Shown one piece after another: positions 50,968-64,000 of a stretch of DNA of 64,000 nt; the stretch's first letter is position 1; the number at the start of each line of letters is the position of its first letter. The notes below the pieces were generated by a model. That model searched no databases, was not told the origin of the DNA, and was given only the letters and a program-made list of their open reading frames with translations. The stretch is from Hyphomicrobium_A sp044507625 (GTDB taxonomy: Bacteria; Pseudomonadota; Alphaproteobacteria; Rhizobiales; Hyphomicrobiaceae). The position numbers and the translations under genes are program-made. Location: contig JBIQJE010000002.1 in the NCBI GenBank assembly GCA_044507625.1, forward strand, positions 186,001 to 250,000, written 5' to 3'.

Positions 50968-51066
50968 AATTCTATGGTCACATCCGTGGCGAGGGCGCCG
51001 GATGTGCCAAACAGCCAGCGCTGGGGTGCGCTAGGTTGTCGCATGGCGCCCGGGAAAGTCGATTTT

Positions 51067-51264
51067 ATGGCCAAATACAACCCGGTCCAGTTTATTCAAG
51101 AGGTTCGTCAGGAGACGTCCAAGGTCACCTGGCCCACTTGGAAAGAGGTGTGGATCACCACCCTCATGGTTTTGGTCATGGTCAGCTTGGCCTCGATTTT
51201 TTTCCTCGTCACGGATCAGGCGATTGGTTGGCTCGTTCAGCTCGTGCTGGGCGGAAGCCGCTGA
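51067..51264 (+). CDS. secE: preprotein translocase subunit SecE
   Basis: The 65-residue single-TM SecE starts MAKYNPVQFIQEVRQETSKV, continues TWPTWKEVWITTLMVLVMV and ends with its membrane helix and GGSR. The amphipathic helix with the conserved TWPTWKE motif clamps SecY in the SecYEG channel. The short alphaproteobacterial form lacks the two extra helices of E. coli SecE. It is followed after 59 bases by nusG, the near-universal neighbour. Confidence 0.96.
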   Translation: MAKYNPVQFIQEVRQETSKVTWPTWKEVWITTLMVLVMVSLASIFFLVTDQAIGWLVQLVLGGSR

Positions 51265-51323
51265 ACCGGAGCTGAGAGCTGGTGTCTACCCAAGTCGCGC
51301 AAACGCGCCCTGAAAGAGCGGCC

Positions 51324-51860
51324 ATGGCGAAGCGCTGGTATATCGTCCACGCATACACGAACTTTGAGCGCAAGGTGGCGGACGCCATCCGCGAACGCGC
51401 CAAGGCCGCCGGCCTTGAGGATCTTTTCGAGGAAGTCCTCGTTCCGACCGAGGAAGTCATCGAGGTCAAGCGTGGCCGCAAGGTTCAGGCCGAACGCAAG
51501 TTTCTGCCCGGCTACGTGCTGGTGAAGATGGAAATGACCGACCCGGCGTTTCTGCTGATCAAGAACACGCCGAAAGTCACGGGGTTCCTTGGCGCGGAAA
51601 ACAAGCCGATGCCGATCCCCGAGGATGAGGCGATGCGCATCCTCCACCAGGTGAAGGAAGGCGTGGAGCGGCCGAAGCCCTCGATCACCTTCGAGGTCGG
51701 TGAGCAGGTCAAGGTGGCCGACGGTCCGTTCGCTTCGTTCCAGGGCCACGTCGAAGAAGTCGATGAGGAGCGCTCGCGCCTCAAGGTTGCCGTGTCGATC
51801 TTCGGCCGGCCGACGCCGGTCGAGCTCGAGTTCGGTCAGGTTGAGAAGGTCGCGGGCTGA
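51324..51860 (+). CDS. nusG: transcription termination/antitermination factor NusG
   Basis: The start is set at MAKRWYIVHAYTNFERKVAD, the conserved NusG N-terminus, giving 178 residues; a GTG at 51282 would add 14. The NGN domain (about 1-115, LPGYVLVKMEMTDPAFLLIK) binds RNA polymerase. The C-terminal KOW domain (about 122-178, VGEQVKVADGPFASFQGHVE) contacts Rho or ribosomal protein S10. It couples transcription with translation and Rho termination. It lies between secE and rplK in the expected order. Confidence 0.96.
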   Translation: MAKRWYIVHAYTNFERKVADAIRERAKAAGLEDLFEEVLVPTEEVIEVKRGRKVQAERKFLPGYVLVKMEMTDPAFLLIKNTPKVTGFLGAENKPMPIPEDEAMRILHQVKEGVERPKPSITFEVGEQVKVADGPFASFQGHVEEVDEERSRLKVAVSIFGRPTPVELEFGQVEKVAG

Positions 51861-51999
51861 TCGCCCGGCGCTCGGCGCTTCGGGCAGCTCCGCATCGGGC
51901 CGTTCGATATCGGGAATGTGAAGCGCTGGGTGATTGGAAGTTTGGACGGATGGGTTGACGCCCGTCTGTCCGTCAGATCCGCAGGGACAGCCTCCCATA

Positions 52000-52030
52000 G
52001 GCCTCCCTGCGGGAAAACCGCGGGAGGGCC
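52000..52030 (+). promoter_or_regulatory. strong hairpin in the rplK leader
   Basis: GGCCTCCC(T)GCGG and CCGCGGGAGGGCC pair around a GAAAA loop with two single-base bulges, 68 bases before rplK. There is no T-tract, so it is not a simple terminator. Ribosomal protein L1 represses its own operon by binding a leader structure at this location in other bacteria; that role here is inference. Confidence 0.5.
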
Positions 52031-52097
52031 AGCCGGCCCGACGTACCGCTAACCCTGGGAAGGAAAGCCCCTTCCCGTCAAGTGTTAAGGGGAGACT

Positions 52098-52526
52098 ATG
52101 GCAAAGAAAATTGACGGCTACATCAACTTGCAGGTGCCGGCGGGGGCGGCCAATCCCTCGCCGCCGATCGGCCCCGCGCTCGGTCAGCGCGGCGTCAACA
52201 TCATGGAGTTCTGCAAGTCGTTCAACGCCAAGACGAAGGACATGGAGCAGGGCACGCCCATCCCGGTGAAGATCACGGTCTACTCTGACCGCTCCTTCAC
52301 CTTCGAGATGAAGACGCCGCCCGCAAGCTTCTTCCTGAAGAAGGCCGCGAAGATCGCTTCCGGCAGCAAGGACCCGGGCCGCGGTGTCGCCGGCTCGGTG
52401 ACCATGGATCAGGTGCGCGAGATCGCCAAGCTGAAGCTGAAGGATCTCAACACCGACGACGTCGAGGCCGCGGCCAAGACGATCGCCGGCTCCGCCCGTT
52501 CGATGGGTCTGCAGGTGACGGAGTGA
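52098..52526 (+). CDS. rplK: 50S ribosomal protein L11
   Basis: The 142-residue protein has the typical L11 sequence MAKKIDGYINLQVPAGAANP, SPPIGPALGQRGVNIMEFCK and KDPGRGVAGSVTMDQVREIA. The proline-rich N-terminal domain interacts with release factors and RelA, and the C-terminal domain binds the 23S rRNA GTPase centre. A run of GGGGAGA precedes the start. It heads the rplK-rplA pair, with only five bases to the rplA start codon. Confidence 0.98.
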   Translation: MAKKIDGYINLQVPAGAANPSPPIGPALGQRGVNIMEFCKSFNAKTKDMEQGTPIPVKITVYSDRSFTFEMKTPPASFFLKKAAKIASGSKDPGRGVAGSVTMDQVREIAKLKLKDLNTDDVEAAAKTIAGSARSMGLQVTE

Positions 52527-52531
52527 CGGCG

Positions 52532-53278
52532 ATGGCAAAGGTAAGCGCAGAAGTGATCAAGGAAACCCACCTCGCCGGCGGCAAGCGCATGGCTGCAGCC
52601 GCGAAGGGTTTCGACCGTGACAAGTACTACGCGATCGAAGAGGCGGTGAAGCTCGTCAAGGAGCGCGCCAAGGCCAAGTTCGACGAGACGATCGAAGTTG
52701 CCATGAACCTGGGCGTCGATCCCAAGCATGCCGACCAGCTCGTGCGCGGCGTGTGCAACCTGCCGAACGGCTCCGGCCGTACCGCGCGCGTCGCCGTTTT
52801 CGCGCGCGGTGCAAAGGCCGAGGAGGCGACGGCCGCCGGTGCTGACGTTGTCGGCGCGGAGGATCTCGTCGAGCAGGTGTCGAAGGGCGTCATCAACTTC
52901 GACCGCTGCATCGCGACGCCTGACATGATGGGCCTCGTCGGCCGTCTCGGTAAGGTGCTGGGCCCGCGCGGCCTGATGCCGAACCCGCGCGTCGGTACGG
53001 TGACCATGGACGTCGCCAGTGCCGTCAGCGGCGCCAAGGGCGGCTCGGTGGAGTTCCGCGTCGAGAAGGCGGGCATCGTGCACGCCGGCATCGGCAAGGC
53101 GAGCTTCACGGACAGCGCTCTCGCCGAGAACATCAAGGCGTTCGTCGACGCCGTGGTGAAGGCGAAGCCGGCCGGCGCCAAGGGCACGTACGTGAAGAAG
53201 GTTTCGATCAGCTCGACGATGGGGCCTGGGGTCAAGGTCGACTCCGCCAGCCTCAACGGCGGGCAGGTGCTCGCCTGA
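52532..53278 (+). CDS. rplA: 50S ribosomal protein L1
   Basis: The start is the ATG at MAKVSAEVIKETHLAGGKRM, giving 248 residues; a GTG nine bases earlier lies over the rplK stop. L1 signatures include FDETIEVAMNLGVDPKHADQ, LMPNPRVGTVTMDVASAVSG and YVKKVSISSTMGPGVKVDSA. L1 forms the mobile stalk at the E-site and in many bacteria represses the L11 operon by binding its leader. The N-terminal extension is about 14 residues longer than E. coli L1. Confidence 0.98.
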   Translation: MAKVSAEVIKETHLAGGKRMAAAAKGFDRDKYYAIEEAVKLVKERAKAKFDETIEVAMNLGVDPKHADQLVRGVCNLPNGSGRTARVAVFARGAKAEEATAAGADVVGAEDLVEQVSKGVINFDRCIATPDMMGLVGRLGKVLGPRGLMPNPRVGTVTMDVASAVSGAKGGSVEFRVEKAGIVHAGIGKASFTDSALAENIKAFVDAVVKAKPAGAKGTYVKKVSISSTMGPGVKVDSASLNGGQVLA

Positions 53279-53616
53279 GGGCGAGACAACGAATTCGCGT
53301 GCTCCCAGCGGGTGGCGCGCGAGACCGCAGGAAAGGGCGCGCCCGATCCTGCGGAAGACTGTCCGAGATTGTGGGTGCTGTCAGGTCTCTGACACTGACA
53401 GCTTAAGCCGGAAAGTGGGCCCGCATGAGACAGGTACGAACCCGGATTTCTTTCCAACAGGGAAGTGCCGGTTTGAGCCTGGGTCAGCACCGTGCCGCCT
53501 CTAGGGCGCGCGGTTGGACAGAACTTAGCGTCGCCAGACGGCAGCTTTGCCGGCGGCGGCAAGGTGCAACCCGCGGAGCGGCTTTCGCGAGCCGATCCGT
53601 AAACTGGAGTGAGCAG
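53279..53616 (+). promoter_or_regulatory. rplJL leader with perfect inverted repeat
   Basis: This 338-base gap before rplJ is unusually long for the operon and holds no convincing gene. A perfect eight-base inverted repeat, GCTGTCAG (53377-53384) and CTGACAGC (53395-53402), flanks a ten-base loop. In other bacteria an L10-L12 complex binds the leader of its own mRNA, and a promoter for rplJL-rpoBC lies here. Both are likely but not proven. GGAGTGAGCAG precedes the rplJ GTG. Confidence 0.55.
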
Positions 53617-54135
53617 GTGGATAGAGCCGCGAAACGTGAGCTCGTGACGTCGCTCAACACCGTGTTGAAAGACACGGGGCTGGTCGTCGTCGCCCACTAT
53701 GCCGGAATGACGGTCGCGCAACTCACCGACTACCGCCAGAAGGTCAAAGAGGCCGGCGGCAAGGTGAAAGTGGCCAAGAACCGGCTGGCTAAGCTCGCGG
53801 TGAAGGACACCACGTACGAGACGATTGCCGATCTCTTCAAGGGGCAGACTTGTGTTGCCTACTCGGAGGATCCCATCGCCGCGGCGCGTGCGTCGGTCGC
53901 CTATGCCAAGGGGAATGACAAGCTCGTCATTCTCGGCGGCGCCATGGGCACCACGGTCCTCAACGCGAACGATGTCAAGGCGCTCGCTGAGCTGCCTTCT
54001 CTGGACGAGCTGAGAGCAACGCTGATCGGTCTCCTCAACGCGCCGGCGACGAAGATCGCCCGCACGGTCAAGGAGCCGGGTGCGCAGCTCGCACGTGTCA
54101 TCCAGGCGAAGGCGGCGCAAAGCGAGGCTGCCTAA
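53617..54135 (+). CDS. rplJ: 50S ribosomal protein L10
   Basis: The start is a GTG at 53617, placed by GGAGTGAG and by L10 alignment (MDRAAKRELVTSLNTVLKDT), giving 172 residues. The remaining open frame upstream is low-quality leader. L10 features are VVVAHYAGMTVAQLTDYRQK, GGKVKVAKNRLAKLAV and the C-terminal helix binding L7/L12 dimers (QLARVIQAKAAQSEAA). It anchors the L12 stalk to 23S rRNA and is the likely autoregulator of the operon. Confidence 0.97.
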   Translation: MDRAAKRELVTSLNTVLKDTGLVVVAHYAGMTVAQLTDYRQKVKEAGGKVKVAKNRLAKLAVKDTTYETIADLFKGQTCVAYSEDPIAAARASVAYAKGNDKLVILGGAMGTTVLNANDVKALAELPSLDELRATLIGLLNAPATKIARTVKEPGAQLARVIQAKAAQSEAA

Positions 54136-54229
54136 CGGTAGGCGGCGCCATTGGCGCCACGACATTCGCAAAGAGCGCAGTTCCAAGGACTGCAACAGTT
54201 TTTAGGTTCAAACCGAAGGAAGTAACGAA

Positions 54230-54607
54230 ATGGCCGATCTTTCCAAGATCGTTGATGATCTCTCCGCGCTGAGCGTCCTCGAAGCCGCTGAGCTCGCCAA
54301 GATGCTCGAAGAGAAGTGGGGCGTTTCCGCCGCCGCCGCCGTCGCCGTCGCTGCGGCCCCGGCCACCGGCGCTGGCGCTGCTGCCGCCGAGGAGCAGACC
54401 GAGTTCACCGTCATCCTGAAGGCCGGCGGCGACAAGAAGATCAACGTCATCAAGGAAGTCCGCGCGATCACGGGCCTGGGCCTCAAGGAAGCCAAGGACC
54501 TCGTCGAGGCCGGCGGCAAGCCCGTGAAGGAAGGCGTGTCCAAGGACGAAGCTGCGAAGCTGAAGAAGCAGCTCGAGGACCAGGGCGCGACCGTGGAAGT
54601 GAAGTAA
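54230..54607 (+). CDS. rplL: 50S ribosomal protein L7/L12
   Basis: The 125-residue protein has the N-terminal dimerisation part (MADLSKIVDDLSALSVLEAA), an alanine-rich hinge (about 38-55) and the C-terminal factor-binding domain (FTVILKAGGDKKINVIKEVR, TGLGLKEAKDLVEAGGKPVK). It recruits and stimulates translation GTPases. GGAAG precedes the start. It follows rplJ by 94 bases. Confidence 0.98.
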   Translation: MADLSKIVDDLSALSVLEAAELAKMLEEKWGVSAAAAVAVAAAPATGAGAAAAEEQTEFTVILKAGGDKKINVIKEVRAITGLGLKEAKDLVEAGGKPVKEGVSKDEAAKLKKQLEDQGATVEVK

Positions 54608-54687
54608 GGCTCGGAAGGTTGCGGGCGGCCGGCCCTCGGTCGCCGCCCGCGGCCAACTGCCTGTTTGACGTCTCTCCGGAGGGTCTT

Positions 54688-54711
54688 TTTGGGGGTGCTG
54701 CCGCCCCCAAA
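54688..54711 (+). terminator. hairpin (attenuator or processing site) between rplL and rpoB
   Basis: TTTGGGGG and CCCCCAAA pair perfectly around TGCTGCCG in the 211-base rplL-rpoB gap. No T-tract follows. In E. coli this gap holds a partial terminator and an RNase III site that lower rpoBC expression relative to ribosomal proteins. The same role here is inference. Confidence 0.5.
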
Positions 54712-54818
54712 CGGGCCTTCCGGTGAGCCGTTTCAAGGCTGAAGCGAGGGTTGGCGGCCCTCGCCGTGAAGGCAGCAATCGCGCGGGCCGTCACCTGCGC
54801 AGATCATGAGGAGCGAAA

Positions 54819-58973
<4,155 letters not shown>

Positions 58974-59146
58974 AGGACTGACCTTTGCTCCGGGGCCGGA
59001 AACGGCCCCGGATGCAGTGCGTAAGCCGCACGAAGATCATGAGGGCTCACCCACCCCGAGAGCCCGTTTTCCGTGAGGGTCGATGCGACCGATCCTTGCA
59101 GCCTGACACGGGGCGACGTGCCGCCACGCCCCGAATGGAGAGACGG

Positions 59147-63367
<4,221 letters not shown>

Positions 63368-63387
63368 GCTGTTTACAACCGTTAAGA

Positions 63388-63426
63388 GAGCGCGGCTGCC
63401 CCACGGCGGCCGCGCTCTTTTTCTTT
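63388..63426 (+). terminator. rho-independent terminator after rpoC
   Basis: GAGCGCGGC and GCCGCGCTC pair as a nine-base stem around a twelve-base loop, followed by TTTTTCTTT. It begins 21 bases after the rpoC stop and separates the rpo operon from rpsL. Confidence 0.93.
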
Positions 63427-63508
63427 GCGGCGGGCCCCGGTCAGGAGCTAAATTCACCTTCGCAGGGTGCGACCTAAAAAAATTGTTTCTCCGGTGGGTT
63501 GGCAGGTG

Positions 63509-63537
63509 TTGACCGGATTCAACGGGCTGTATATAGG
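63509..63537 (+). promoter_or_regulatory. predicted promoter of the rpsL (str) operon
   Basis: TTGACC (63509-63514) is followed after 17 bp by TATAGG (63532-63537); TATATA two bases upstream is an alternative -10 with 15-bp spacing. It lies in the 401-base gap between rpoC and rpsL, which otherwise holds only the rpoC terminator and no gene I can support. Confidence 0.5.
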
Positions 63538-63768
63538 TCTCGCACTCTCACGGTAGGTGGTAGGACAATTTCGCGTCCCTTTATTCGGACGCCTTGACCT
63601 AAACGCTGCCGTCGCAAAGCAGAGGACATATTCGGACCACGATCTGCGACTCTCGCTGAGCCGCACGATCCTCTGGTTTTTCGTGCCGGGCACGCACCTA
63701 TCGGGTGTGAGCTTGGCAGGTCCGGTTTGGCGTATTCGTCATCCGGGCAACGTGGACGGAAGAGGCGC

Positions 63769-64000
63769 ATGCCGACGATACAGCAGTTGATCCGGAAGCC
63801 CCGGACGCAGAAGACGTACCGCGAGAAGTCGCGCCACATGGAAGCGTGCCCGCAGAAGCGTGGCGTGTGCACGCGCGTCTATACCACGACGCCGAAGAAG
63901 CCGAACTCGGCACTCCGTAAGGTTGCCAAGATCCGCCTCACCAACGGCTATGAGGTGATCGGCTATATCCCCGGCGAAGGCCACAACCTGCAGGAGCACT
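63769..64000 (+). CDS. rpsL: 30S ribosomal protein S12 (partial, cut by window end)
   Basis: The frame starts MPTIQQLIRKPRTQKTYREK after GGAAGAGGC and runs off the window after 77 codons (GYIPGEGHNLQEH). The S12 core ACPQKRGVCTRVYTTTPKKP, then NSALRKVAKIRLTNGYEVIG is intact. TPKKPNS (41-47) at the decoding centre is wild type for streptomycin sensitivity as far as visible. S12 monitors codon-anticodon pairing. The remaining third, and the expected rpsG-fusA-tuf genes, lie beyond the window. Confidence 0.97.
   Translation, partial: MPTIQQLIRKPRTQKTYREKSRHMEACPQKRGVCTRVYTTTPKKPNSALRKVAKIRLTNGYEVIGYIPGEGHNLQEH

Noticed and set aside
52627..54195. Minus-strand 522-codon frame across rplA and rplJ
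   Set aside because: It is antisense to two certain ribosomal protein genes and has no recognisable domain.

Overview
The window looks like a chromosomal segment of an alphaproteobacterium, most likely of the order Hyphomicrobiales. The evidence is high GC content, an alphaproteobacterial style secE-nusG-rplKAJL-rpoBC-rpsL block, an HWE-type histidine kinase with an overlapping single-domain response regulator, single-domain NarL-type regulators, and a TAXI-type binding protein. The genus cannot be fixed from sequence reading alone.

Layout. (1) 0-1.1 kb: AT-richer sequence with at most one small gene. (2) 1.1-9.9 kb: a NarL-type two-component pair on the minus strand, divergent from a tightly packed five-gene operon. 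That operon encodes a MotA/TolQ/ExbB-like channel, an ExbD-like single-TM protein with a DUF2135-like periplasmic domain, an unrecognised two-TM protein, an RND adaptor and an AcrB-type RND pump. (3) 10.1-12.5 kb: tRNA-Thr(TGT), two small secreted proteins, a duplicated 31-bp repeat, rlmB and tRNA-Tyr(GTA). (4) 12.6-20.9 kb: a subtilisin autotransporter, a membrane-anchored TAXI binding protein and a second RND pump/adaptor pair. (5) 21.3-29.4 kb: a signalling cluster led by a 2101-residue soluble hybrid kinase with eleven exact 92-residue HAMP-type repeats, then a REC-PAS-HWE kinase and a single-domain receiver. (6) 29.6-38.2 kb: a polyprenyl-phosphate sugar transferase, a DUF411 protein, a second divergent NarL-type pair, a TonB-dependent receptor and an orphan ParA-like ATPase. 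(7) 38.5-50.1 kb: an omega-amino-acid aminotransferase, a CusA-type pump with an unusual fused adaptor and His-rich companion, a PepSY protein, an acyl-CoA synthetase/GNAT fusion, a cytochrome c and a zinc alcohol dehydrogenase. (8) 50.15-64 kb: tRNA-Gly(TCC), a YbjQ protein, tRNA-Trp(CCA) and the transcription/translation block, ending inside rpsL.

How the genes fit together. The right end is core information processing: protein export, transcription elongation, ribosomal stalk and RNA polymerase. The middle is dominated by envelope and sensing functions: three RND pumps (none with a neighbouring outer-membrane channel), probable copper handling (His-rich CusBA-like set, DUF411, PepSY) and two-component signalling. 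The order tRNA-Thr(TGT), tRNA-Tyr(GTA), tRNA-Gly(TCC), then secE-nusG-rpl-rpoBC, is that of the E. coli thrU-tyrU-glyT-thrT-tufB-secE region. Here it is broken up by about 38 kb of accessory genes, with no integrase visible.

The strongest candidate for an undescribed system is the ExbB-like/ExbD-like/unknown/RND operon at 3.4-9.9 kb.
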